From Gnetum montanum (taxonomy: Eukaryota > Streptophyta > Gnetopsida > Gnetales > Gnetaceae), in contig MNCI01005245.1 in the NCBI GenBank assembly GCA_015680685.1, positions 397,751 to 461,750 on the forward strand: a stretch of 64,000 nt of DNA. Reading direction: 5' to 3'. Made by a program: the position numbers and the translations under genes. Below, piece after piece: positions 32,581 to 43,608 of the stretch. The notes under the pieces were generated by a model. That model ran no database searches, was not told where the DNA came from, and saw only the letters and a program-made list of their open reading frames with translations. Every line of letters starts with the position of its first letter. Positions within the stretch are counted from its first letter, which is position 1.

Positions 32581-33580
32581 TTATGGCTGAGTTAGTGTAG
32601 ATTCGATGTTGGCATATCCTAGGATCAGTCCCTATGAGTTGAGGATATGACAAAGAAAAGGTTGTTGATCATTTGTCAACCACGTTCAACAACATCTATT
32701 TTTGTTCTAGAGAAAGATTTGCATTGATTATTACTAGCTTTGCATTTTTCAATAATGTAGATAGGTAGAGTTTCAACTCAATGGGTTCTTATTTAAAATT
32801 TTTAGGAATTTCCAACTCTTCCCAATAGGTATCATCATTTGCATTATTAGAGAGTTGGTGATAAACTTGCTCTAGTTTATCCATGCTTGTGACATAAGTG
32901 CATGTCAGGATCTTAATAGGTTCCATGCACATTGTGTTGCTTTTAGGATTAGTGGTTAGCCACTAAGTATCCTCTTATTTTATGGTTGCTGCATACAAAC
33001 ATTGTTGAATATCTGCTTTAGGTGCATATTTCCTGCATGTAGAAATAGATGCTCATTTCATGGACTAGAGTTTCTTTACACAATTGCATCTAGTATTATT
33101 TTATGCAATGCATGGAACTCGCTTCTTCTTAATCGTTTGAAATGCATTTTCCTTAGATATCTTCAGGGAAAGATCTCTATTGCTTATTCTTATATTAACA
33201 GTGCTTAGCCATGCCCTTTTCATAATGATTGGAAAGTCCCCTTTACAGTTCTCAACCTTGATTACTAGAAAATTAACATGATAAGACCACACAAAGACAA
33301 TGGTCATAATGTCTTCTACTAGTTTCAATGGAACAATAATGGATTGGTCTATGAATTCTAATTGGATATTACTCTTCTAGAGAGGTGACAAGTTCTAGGT
33401 AGTATAGATCTCATGAAAAATCAAGTTCACATCAGAACCTAAATCAAGAAGGGCTTTACATGGTTCATTCTCAACAATTTGTAAATAAATAAGAGGACTT
33501 CTAGGATCAGCTAATTTATTAGGAAGGTTGCCAACATGGATCCAATCATATATGACATGAGTGAGCATAACAGTATGGAT
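32581..33580 (-). pseudogene. pol: Element D protease and linker
   Basis: The active site reads KALLDLGSDVNLI at about 33419-33460 on the minus strand, with Leu for the Ser of Asp-Ser-Gly, the same change as in B but possibly independent. The second half, FPIIMKRAWLSTVN, lies near 33180-33240. The Cys-rich linker continues to about 32600. Confidence 0.82.
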
Positions 33581-34205
33581 TTTGGGTGGTATTTTATTTG
33601 AAGGGAACTTGAAGGGATTAGATGCAGAGGGAGATGGAGAAGGAAGGTTGCCAATTGCATGTGTATGTGAGGGTTTAGGTGGCATGTTGGATTAGAAAAA
33701 AGGTATTTTTTATGATCTAGTGTCCAAACCACTTGGTTGATGAAGCAGTTGTATGTTGATGACCCCGGTAGCTTTGCATTGTTGTGGTTGGGCTGGAAGT
33801 TCATCCTACATAGATGGAGTAGGAGGTAGCTATGTTGAGGATGGAGGAATAGGTGCAAGAATAAAAGGAGGATAAGGATAAAAAGTGGTATTCCTCCTTG
33901 AATGTGGAGAATGAGTTTGATAGTATTTGGGAGGGTAGTAGTGATGTTGGAAAGGAGAAACATGATTGGAAGAGTCACATGGAGACAGGGGTTACTGGAC
34001 GTAATACCCATATGGATCTGGTTATCTATCAGGGTATTGCTACCTTGGTAGTGGCAATGCCCATAACTATGGTTGCTGCCACTATTGATACTGCTCGTAC
34101 GATTATGGTGGAGTTCCACTTGGATAGTATTGTTATTGCTAATGGAACTGCCTCGGATTGCCTTGAGGATAAGGCGATCTTTTGGGTGCTTGCTTTTTTT
34201 CTAGT
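33581..34205 (-). pseudogene. gag: Element D gag C-terminal part (left of element E)
   Basis: Pro/Gln/Tyr-rich tail of Gag (SPSPSASNPFKFPSNK just before the protease; repeated HYQG/NQIHMG-type residues upstream at 33880-34119). It is cut at 34205 by element E and resumes at 43609. Confidence 0.78.
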
Positions 34206-35008
34206 TGATGAGCTACGATATCGAGTACACGATATCGCAAAAGTGATATCGTGTATGTGATATCAAGGCTTGCCTCGTTGCCTATAAATTATAGGCAGGC
34301 ACACTTGGTTTGCATAGTTAGTCTTAGTCCCTTACCCAAACTCTTATCTTTTTCCCTTTTCAGAGATAGAATTATTTATGAGTACTCGCAGTAGGAATCA
34401 TAAAGTGAACAAATCTTTATTCGAGCATTGTGTACTTGAGCACACCTTGTGTACGACAATAAAGATGAACTTTGTGACAAACCTTGCAGCATTAAGAATA
34501 GATTAGTTAATGTTGATTACTATTACTTAATTCTTTCCTTAGTTAATTAATGTTCTCTCTTTCACCTTACAACTCTCCTAAGTAAGCACACTCAGTACGA
34601 TTACTTCGAGCATGTGTGTAATTCTTGGTAGCCCAGTAATGATTAGCATTTGGTAATCCTAGTAGTGTTGCACTGGTTCAGGATCTATACGACAAGTGAG
34701 AATGGATGCTGGTGTTAGGACTAGTTAAAGCATAGTTGAGTAGTTAAATAAAAATTAGTTACTTAGTTATCTCTCTCCTCCCTTTGTAGCACTAGGACAT
34801 AAAAACATAAAAACTATAAAAATCATGTACATCATGTTTACTTAATCATATAATCGTGCTATACAAGTAAGCTTGGGAAGATACCGATTGATCAACCCAT
34901 CCTTGTTTCACAAAGGCACATAAGCACTTAGTCCTTGGAATTCGAACAGATCCTGCGTGGATGCTCGTATTCGTATGGTTGAGTGTAGGGATACCTCACC
35001 GCTCATCA
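34206..35008 (+). repeat. Element E 5' LTR (803 bp)
   Basis: TGATGAG to CTCATCA. The palindrome array at 34213-34266 has about four GATATC half-units; the 3' LTR has two. The TATA box lies in a perfect palindrome, TGCCTATA-AAT-TATAGGCA (34279-34297), whereas the 3' LTR has CCTATAAATAAGAGGCGG. AATAAA at 34459-34464. Confidence 0.93.
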
Positions 35009-35009
35009 T

Positions 35010-35027
35010 TAGCGTCGTTGCTGGGGA
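35010..35027 (+). promoter_or_regulatory. Element E primer-binding site (tRNA-Asp-like)
   Basis: TAGCGTCGTTGCTGGGGA matches 15 of 18 bases of the tRNA-Asp-type site; the differences are transitions. It is the best preserved primer site of the family here. Confidence 0.82.
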
Positions 35028-35152
35028 ATTTGTTTTTTGTGTGCTAATTAGAACTTAGGAAATATTTTTCATTGTTGGAACGAACCCTTAGGGTTGGTTA
35101 CAAGAAAAAAAATATAATAATACATAATACATTGTAGACTAAATAGAAAATC

Positions 35153-37590
35153 ATGTCTCCTTCATACGAAAGTGTTTCACTGCCTAGGTCTAATATAGGG
35201 AACAATCGGAGGCATAGTCCACATGATAATCCGCCAGTCCCTCAACAGTTTCATGTGGTATATGTTCATCCTAATGAGTATATACCAAACTTGACCTTTA
35301 TCCTCCACTAGGATGAACAACTGCGTTGGCGAGATTTAGAAGGTAACATAGTGTTACCTCCCAATCACTCAGTCCTGAGCATGTTTCTTTGTGATCTCAC
35401 ACGAATTGGTATGCAACACTTACAGGTAGAGTACGATGTGCATGATCATGACTCGATAGAGTATCGACCCATGGAGGCATAGTGTCAAAGGGATTTACAA
35501 TAGGAGAGATGTCATAAATCCATGAAGGGAAAGTTATCGCAGAATGTCTCACATGTCCTAAGCGAAAATGAGAATGGTGAACTTGCCTTAGGTAGTCACC
35601 CACACAATGATGTTCCTCCCATCGACTTCGATCAAGGGGTTGTGTATCAGAATCTTTACTCAATTATCCATAATCCAGATTCTTGTACTGACAAACATAA
35701 AGGGTCTAAAAAAGGAACATGAACACATGACAAAGATGGACATTCCAATCGTAACCATGATCGAGGCTATGACCACCGAAGAGAAGGAAGCAGGCACTGG
35801 CATGGTGATGGTCCTCCTCCTTCTTCACCTTCATCATCTCCTTGATCCTCTCCTTTAGGATTTTGATGTAGTCACAAAGAAAAAGACCATGAGGATAAGG
35901 GTAGGCAAAATGGGAGTCATAGACAAAATAGTTGAGAAAGGGGACGAGGGCACTCTAGAGAAACACACAGTGAAAGAAGGGAGAGTAGGGAACAACATGG
36001 GCATCATAGACGCCACAGACGAGATGATCATGATGAACCCATACTTGCTACTTGAAGTATGTTAGACATAACTGAGGCCATTAGGATCCCAAGAAGGCAC
36101 TAAAAGAATAGTAGGATCAAGAGATTAGAAATAAACAATATCCCATGATTTGAAGGGGGATACAACGCTGATCCTCAAAATTATCTACACGCATTTCATA
36201 TGCATGTGCCTTAAAAAACTTAGAAAATGAATGGCAAAACTTAAAGTTATTTTCATGGATGCTAATGAAAGAAGTTGAAAGCTGGTACTGGTCCTTAGAA
36301 CCAGAATCCATTCATAGGTGGAGTACCATGTTAGAATTGTTCAACGATAAGTACCAAATGTGCTCTCGAGTGTCCAACCTGAAAAAGCAAATCCAAGGTT
36401 GGAAACAAGGAGGATATGAACCCTTGGATGTTGCCATGGGCCAATATTATGCACTGTTATATCGTTGTCTCGGCCATGATTATTCGCAAAGGGATCAACT
36501 ACGCCATCTCGTAGATGGGCTTAGGCATGAAATGTGAAGAACCGTTGGGACTTATGCCTAAGGAAGACTATCCGAGCTTAGGATCCATTAAGTACAAAGA
36601 TTACTGGAGAAAGTTGCTAAAGAGAAATGTGAGTTACGAAAAAGAGAAAGTGCAGAGGAATATAACATAGATCCTTGCCTCCGAAAGAAGGGAGTAAGAT
36701 TTTGTGAGGATGAAAAAACTTGCATAAGAAGTATAAGCAAAGGTGAACCAAATGTGGGACTCCCTAGATGATAAATTTCAAACTGTTCTCAAAATAGTAG
36801 AGGAGTTTGGAGAGCAAGGTAGTAAATGAGAAAAGAAAAAAGAGAGAGAAGTAGAATATGCATGTAACAAGGATAAGGAAAAAGTTGCCATCATCAAAGA
36901 GGTTGTAGATTTAGATACAGACAATGATAGTGGATGCGAGATATGCCAATATGACCATCCTAAGGGATGTTGCCTTGTAATTTCACATCTACAAGAGTCT
37001 AGGATGTATGCACTCAACCCATGATTAAACAAAAGTCAAACACCTCGAAGGTTATCTTATCCCCAAGGTAACCCAAGACAGTTCCACCAACGCTTAACGT
37101 ATTATCTAAGTGGAACTCCACCACAACCAACTGAGTAGTATCAATAGTGGAAATACCCACAATCATGGGGAATGCCACCACCATGGCAATAGTATCCTTA
37201 CTGGCAACCTGACCTATATGGATATTACGTGCAACAACCAATCTCTCCACATGACTCTACTGGTTACATCACTCCTCAACCTCACTACCATGCTCGTGAG
37301 TACTATAGAACTTCTCCTAGGGCTGATGTTTCACAAACATACTATCCTTCTCATCTGGCTGCACCTCTTCCACCCATATTTCCATTACCACTTACTCCAG
37401 CTATGCAGGGTGAACTCCCTACCTAGCCACAACAACTTAATGTTACAAGGGTTGTTAACTCTCAATCTACTGTTGGTTCTGACAACTACATGAAGAAAAG
37501 ACCTTTCCTCAGAACCAATAGTCCAGCTAAGCCCTTGTAACCACAAGCAGCTAATCCTTTAGATGCCTCATTACCAATCAAAAATTTGAA
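35153..37590 (+). pseudogene. gag: Element E gag
   Basis: The start ATG at 35153 gives MSPSYESVSLPRS. Blocks as in B: FILH-stop-DEQLRWRDLEG, then a His/Arg-rich part (about 35740-36040), the capsid core (about 36140-36540, with WSTMLELFNDKYQ and an open frame 36259-36537), a Lys-rich segment, the knuckle GCEICQYDHPKGCC at 36932-36973 and the Pro/Tyr-rich tail (37229-37426). Frameshifts and stops throughout. Confidence 0.88.
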
Positions 37591-38630
37591 ACTCCATTAC
37601 GGTCATGTTAACTCATGCTGTCACCAATTGGATAAAAGTTGGCCATATTCCTAGGAAATTCTCTGATCTTGGAAGTCCTCTTATATATCTACAGATCACT
37701 AGGAATGAACTGTGCAAGGCTCTTTTGGATTCAGGTTTCGATGTCAACCTAATCTCTCAAGAAATGTACAAAGTGTGGAACCTACCTTTACTAAAAAAGA
37801 GTAACATTTGTTTAGAGTTGGCTAACTAGTCCATCACTGTCCAATTAGGGCTAGTGGAGGACATTGTCACCATTGTTTGTGGGTGGTCATATCTAGCTAA
37901 CTTCCTAGTGATTCAAGTGAACAACGATAAGGGGGACTTCCCAATCATAATGGGAAGAGCATGGCTAAGCACAGTTGGTGCATGCATAGGAATCCACGAT
38001 CTTTCCATAGAAATATCGAAGGAAAATATGTTTGGAAAGATCAAGAAGAAGAAAGTTCCCTGCATTGCATATAGTGACACATGGTGTAATTGCATGCAGA
38101 AGTCATGGTTTGTGCAACGTTTAACATTGTTTGCATGCAATCAGTGTGCACAAGTGACTAATATACAAAGATGCCTATATACAGTAGCCATAAGACAAGA
38201 AGGCAGCCAATGGTTGATAGTTGATCACAAGAGCAGTTCAACTATATGCATGGAATCAACTAAGTGTTTGAATTTCACTTACATCGATAGCATAGACACA
38301 TTAGAGCAAGTCCATCGCCAACTTCCAAGTCTTGACATTGAAAAAATCAACTGGGGGAAGTCAGAAATCCTTGATAAGTTTAAGCAGGGGCCCCTTGAGT
38401 TAGAACCATTGCCCATCGGTATGGAGTACATGTTTCTTAAGAATGGAAAATTGGCAATTATTAAAGCGAAGCTTGCTCCTCAATAGAAAGAGAAACTGCT
38501 GAAGGTGATAAATAAATGGTTGAAAGCCTTCACTTGGTCATATCCTAAATTAATTGGAATAGATCCTAGGATATGCCAACACAGAATTTACACCAACCCC
38601 TCCATGAAGCCTCGACGACAACCGTAGAGG
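37591..38630 (+). pseudogene. pol: Element E protease and linker
   Basis: MLTHAVTNWIKVGHIPRKFS, then the active site ALLDSGFDVNLISQEMYK at about 37720-37770 (Asp-Ser-Gly intact). The second half (FPIIMGRAWLSTVG) and linker (FACNQCAQVTNIQRCLY) are in one open frame 37854-38486, the longest intact stretch of this linker in the window. A TAG at 38484-38486 and two more stops near 38625 precede RT. Confidence 0.87.
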
Positions 38631-40140
38631 TGATTGAACCCAAAGCTTAAGCAAGTGGGTAAGGAAGAAATTAAATAGCTCCTAAAAGTTGGGTTCATAT
38701 ACCCCATTGCTAATAGTGAATGGGTTAGTCCCTTAGTTATTATGCCCAAAAAGGGAGGTAAATAGAGGGTGTGCATAGATTTTAGGCTACTGAATATGGC
38801 AGCATTCAAAAACCACTTTTCATTGCCATTCGTCGACCATGTCTTAGACACCATTACAAGGCATCACTACTATAGTTTTCTAGATGGGTACAGTGGGTAC
38901 AACCAAATACAAATAACCCCAGAAGACCAAGCCAAGACTATGTTCACCAATCCTTAGGGAACATTTGCATACAAACAAATGCTGTTTGGCTTATGTAATG
39001 CCCCTGCAACATTTCAATGATTAGTTCTAAGCATATTCTTGCAGCAGATAGGAAATGGTGTGGAAGTCTTCATGGATGACTTCTCCACTTATGGAGTGAA
39101 CTTCAATCAAGCCTTGGATTGGTTTGAGCAAGTACTAAAGTGATGTGTAGAAACCAATTTAAGGCTGAACTAGCAAAAAAACCATTTAATGGTCCAAGAA
39201 GGCATCATATTAGGGCATAAGATTTTGCAAATAGGGATAGATGTAAACCCTGAAAAGATCAAATTTATCTAAGGAATCACTCGAAAACTTGAAACTATAA
39301 AAGATATATGGTCATTCCTTGGACACATTGGCTACTACAGAAGGTTTATTGAGAACTTTTCAAAGGTTGCAAAACCATTGGTTGAACTAACAAAAAGGAC
39401 ATACATTTCAAATGGACTAGGAAATGCGAACTAGCTTTCCAAAATTTAAAATAGAAGCTCATAGAAACACCCATTGTATAAGCTCCTAACTGGTCCAGAC
39501 CATTCCACATAATGATTGATGCATCCAACTATGCTTTAGGAGCCATACTTACATAGTTAGATGACCAAAAATGTCCTTATTACATCCACTATGCAAGTAG
39601 GAGTATTGCTAGTGCACAACTTAACTACACGACAATAGAGAAAGAATTAATGACTGTAGTGTTTGCACCAGAAAAATTTAGGTACTATGTCTTGGGATAT
39701 AAGGTATTCATGCACATAGATCATAGTGCAATAAGGTTCCTAATGAATAAACCAACAGTGAGCCCTCGCATCATACGATGGCTCATAATCTTATAAGAGT
39801 TCGATCTTATAATGATTGACTGAAAAGGCATCGAGAACGTAGTTGCTAATCATTTATCTTGGTTACGATGGGATAACAAAGAGGATGAGTATCTAATTTT
39901 TGATCACTTACCTGATGAACTCGTCTTTGTAGGTGTAGTAACTGATCAATTGACCATGGAAAAAAATTGGTATAGTAGTATTCTCACCTATCTCCTTACA
40001 CAACAAACACCACAAGAGTTAGACGCTAAAAAGAAACAATAGTTCCTTCATCGAGCCAAGTATTTTATGGAGATCAATGGGCAACTTTATAAAGTATGTC
40101 CTGATGGCTTGGTTTGATGGTGCGTTCCTGATATAAATCA
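38631..40140 (+). pseudogene. pol: Element E reverse transcriptase and RNase H
   Basis: GFIYPIANSEWVSPLVIMPK, VCIDFRLLNMAAF, YSFLDGYSGYNQI, FGLCNAPATF, then VFMDDFSTYG with FMDD at 39069-39080. RNase H: MIDASNYALGAIL, EKELMTVVF, HIDHSAIRF and ENVVANHLSW, where the last catalytic Asp is Asn (GAT to AAT). About ten in-frame stops, mostly TAG or TGA at Trp, Gln and Arg positions, and a one-base loss near 39390. Confidence 0.9.
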
Positions 40141-41320
40141 ACTACGGGTTCTCCAAGATGCTCATGAGGGTCCTTGTGGGGGTCATTATGCCAGGAGATG
40201 AATAGCCATTAAAATCCTACTTGTAGAATATTATTGGCCAACATTGTTTCAAGATGCCCATCATTTCATCCAATCTTGTGAGTGCTATCAACGTGATGGG
40301 AGAATGACTACTAGAATGGAGGGTCCACAATAATGGATTCAACCTTTAGAACCCTTCAACATATGGGGAATTGATTTTATGAGGCCCATTACACCAATGT
40401 CCAATGGGAAAGCTTACATCGTTGTTGTTATTGACTACTTTACAAAATGGGTAGAAGCAGTTGCTGTTAAGGATTGTACATCATCTATAGTTGCATCATT
40501 TTTTCAACAACAAATCATAAATCGGTTTGGTGTGCCTTGTGCACTTATTTCTAACAATGTCACACATTTTACAGGTGCAACTTTTTAGAAGTTGATGCAA
40601 TGCTTAGGGGTTGAACACAAACTGACTACTCCTTACCACCCTCAAGCGAACGATTAAGTCGAGGTCAACAATAGGGAGATTACAAAGATACTGACAAGAA
40701 CTATTAGCAAGTATAGGAGAGATTGGAGCACCAAATTGAATGATGCTCTTTGGGCATACCGCTCCACATGGAAACTCTGTATAGGCTACTCTCGCTATGA
40801 GTTAGTGTACGGGAAAATTCCAATGCTTCCCATTCAAGAAGAACTCCATACACTATCTATGGCATGTGATCTCAACCTTGACTTTGATCTAGCACAAAAA
40901 TAACAACTAATGAACCTTAACTTGCTAGATGAGAATCGACTAGTTGCCCTGTCATCTAATGAATTACACAAGGCTTTCAATAAACAACGTCATAACTTGA
41001 AAATTAGAAAAGTTAAGTACTAGCCAGGAGATAAGGTTTTGTACTGGAATCCCACACACGTGCCACAATGCACTAAATTTCAAACGATGTGGAAAGGACC
41101 TTATATTATTTATGCAAATTTTCCTTCAGGGGCCATGATGATTTATAAACTTGAGAGCCTAGAAAAGAAATTGTTGGTCAACATCCAACAAACCAAACCT
41201 TTCCATGAGCTTAGAATAGCTAGTACCAATACTACCTCTGTTGGTGGACAACCCTACTCATTATTTTGGATCTCCTCCTTCCAACTCAGTCATGGGGGAG
41301 ATGGCCACCAATGCTAACCA
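40141..41320 (+). pseudogene. pol: Element E integrase
   Basis: AHEGPCGGHYARR with the second zinc pair SCECYQRDG (last Cys changed to Tyr), WGIDFMRPIT, LISNNVTHF (second catalytic Asp now Asn), NNREITKILT. C-terminal part MWKGPYIIYANFPSG and LLVNIQQTKPFHE is open in 41039-41317. Two of the catalytic or binding residues are lost, so more damaged than B. Confidence 0.9.
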
Positions 41321-43146
41321 TTCTAAACCCTCAGCTCTTTTTTTTTTTGTATTTTTGTTTTACGCATTTGTTTTCAATTTTATTTATTTTTGTTTTAGAG
41401 CATTGTTCACATTTTTTCCTATTTCTTTGTTTGACTTAATTTCATTCATCATACAATAAGTGCTCATGATGGTGGATTGTACTATAATGGTGGTGATTGT
41501 TAATGTTGGGTTTTTACCTTTGATTTTCAATGTTGATACTATGATATGGTTCTTTTGATAAAATAGGCAATGAGTCCACACCATCCATTCCTCCATTCAA
41601 CTCTATGGTCTTCCTTGGTTTTGGAACTGTACTATCCCTTTTTCTAAATAAACTTATTAATTAATTGGTGGCTTGGTATTCTTCAAACTGAGGAAGGACT
41701 CAATGGTTGAAAAGGATGTGACTTTAAAGGGATTCGATGCACATCTGCTAGCTATTCTCTTGGGGTGCTTGGATGATTTTCATGGGTTTATTGATCAAAT
41801 ATCAGAAAGTTGAATAAATCAAATAAGTCTTTGCATGGTGTGGTTCTCACGTAAAAAAAATTTTGAGAATTCAAAGCACACCCCTTAGACATAATAAAGA
41901 AATATGGGCTACAAGCACTAGTTATGGCACTGGAAAGACATGTTACCCATGCTTGAAGGTTCCCTCTAACTAAGGCCCTTTCTTGCTTCCTGCTTCTCCA
42001 TCTGGCTCTCCTTGGAATGGTGGTGACTCTTTGGAGAAGCATTCTTGTTGCTTCACGGGGATGGATTGGCCAAGTGTATTGATGCGAGGTCACTAAATGT
42101 GGTTTGTTTGAGTCCAGATTTGGAATGAGTTCTACTCAATACCTTAACCATAAAATACACAAGGGACTTTACACAACCTTGCTCTTGGGATTCCATTCCA
42201 TTTTCTACTCTCCATATTCTTCCCATTTTCCACCTCATTGCCAATTTTATGATTAGTCTATCTCCTGGTTGATGCATTGTTATTCTTTGGTAAATTCTAA
42301 CCATTGTTTCCATATGTCATTCCTAGAGCCTATAGACTCTTTGGTTTGTGGGTTTGATAGGGCATAAAGGGCATGAGCTTGCTTTGGGGAGGACCCATTG
42401 ACATTCCTTTATGGTGCAATTGTTAAATTATTCTCCTTAAACATTTCTTGCAATCAAAAATTTGTCATTTCATCCCCATCCATGAAATCCATTTTATTGG
42501 CATCGCTGTTGTTATTTTTTCCATTTTTCTTGTTTCCTATACTTTTCCACCCTATTACTACTGGAGGTTCACTGTTACTCATGGGGGCCCCATAACAAAT
42601 TTTTCCATGCTACTACTTGTATCACCCCTACACCTTGGGTAGTTATCAGTGATAAACCTCTAACCCATTTTCTGCCATAACCACAACCTAGCCAACACAT
42701 TTGATATCGAGGCAAGGTATCAACTGCATTATGGTTTACTTATCCTTGCTCATTCGTGACTGTGTTGTGTGTGTGCAGATGGCGATTACATGAACTATGG
42801 ACTGGGATAGGAGAAAGCACTTGGGATGGACTGGAGCTAGAGCATTTATGCCAGGAACAAGTTTGGTTGTGTGGTTATGGATAAACAATGGAAGGTGCAA
42901 TCACGATGTCGGTAGCAATGTGCCTCGTTTTCTTTACTCTCTCTTCAAGCTATCGGATGAGGGTCTGGATGTCATCTATGTATAGTATTCACCACAAAGG
43001 GTGTGAACACCAATGTTGTAATATGTTTGTTGATATGTTCACTAGGCACTTTGAGTCTGTTATTCCCTATCGCTATCAGTTCTTATTTAGTCAATAATCC
43101 CATACCTTCCCAATATTTATAAGGAACTTGAGAATGAGTTTTCATT
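41321..43146 (+). other. Element E 3' region
   Basis: 1.83 kb colinear with A and B: TTGCATGGTGTGGTTCTCAC near 41830-41852, an ACTCATGGGGG polypurine-like motif at 42577-42587, the small conserved frame at 42797-42985. Otherwise no gene. Confidence 0.72.
42797..42985 (+). CDS. Small conserved frame in element E 3' region (hypothetical)
   Basis: 62 codons from ATG: MDWDRRKHLGWTGARAFMPG, then VVWLWINNGRCNHDVGSN and a hydrophobic FLYSLFKL. The acceptor-like TGTGTTGTGTGTGTGCAG ends at 42778, followed by ATGGCGATTACATGA, i.e. a four-codon upstream frame that stops just before this ATG. Strong protein-level likeness to the copy in I (MDWNRRKHSGWT..WLWINNGG). Unknown function. Confidence 0.45.
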   Translation: MDWDRRKHLGWTGARAFMPGTSLVVWLWINNGRCNHDVGSNVPRFLYSLFKLSDEGLDVIYV

Positions 43147-43160
43147 CAGTCATGGAGGTA
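43147..43160 (+). promoter_or_regulatory. Element E polypurine tract
   Basis: CAGTCATGGAGGTA directly before the 3' LTR; one base differs from A and B. Confidence 0.78.
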
Positions 43161-43608
43161 TGATGAGTGGCGATATCGTGTATGTGATATCGAGGCCTAC
43201 CTTGTTGCCTATAAATAAGAGGCGGGTGCACTTGGTTTGCATAGTTAGTCTTAGTCCCTTACCCAAAATCTTTTCTTTTTCCCTTTCCAGAGATAGAATT
43301 ATTTTTAAGTGCCCACAGTAGGAGTCATAAAGTGAATGGATCTTTATTCGAGCATTGTGTACCCAAGCACATCTTGTGTATGATAATAAAGACAAACTTT
43401 ATGATAAACCTTGCAGTATTAAGAATAGATTAATTAATGTTAATTACAATTACTTAATTCTTTCCTTAGTTAATTAATGTTCTCTCTCTCACCCTACAAC
43501 TCTCCTAAGTAAGCACACTTAGTAGGATCACTCCGAGCATGCGTGTAATGCTTGGTAACCTAGTAATGATTAGCGTTTGGTAATCCTAGTAGTGTTGCAG
43601 TAGGTTTA
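43161..43608 (+). repeat. Element E 3' LTR, truncated
   Basis: TGATGAGTGGCGATATCGTG start, two GATATC half-units (43171-43192), TATA box at 43208-43222. Homology with the 5' LTR stops at TAGTGTTGCA (about 43608); the remaining ~350 bp, including CTCATCA, is missing and element D follows directly. Confidence 0.88.

Larger units (their letters stand above)
34206..43608 (+). mobile_element. Element E: Ty3/gypsy (Athila/Tat-like) element inserted in element D gag
   Basis: A 9.4-kb + strand element with full 5' LTR (34206-35008), all coding modules, 3' region, polypurine tract and about the first 448 bp of its 3' LTR. It is preceded by CTAGT. After the truncated LTR the sequence AGTAGGTTTAGAGC resumes D, consistent with a deletion that removed the LTR end and the first bases of the second CTAGT. 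Confidence 0.93.

Noticed and set aside
33898-34260. 120-codon + strand frame over the D gag tail and E LTR start
   Set aside because: It runs antisense to gag and crosses an insertion junction; it has no conserved counterpart.
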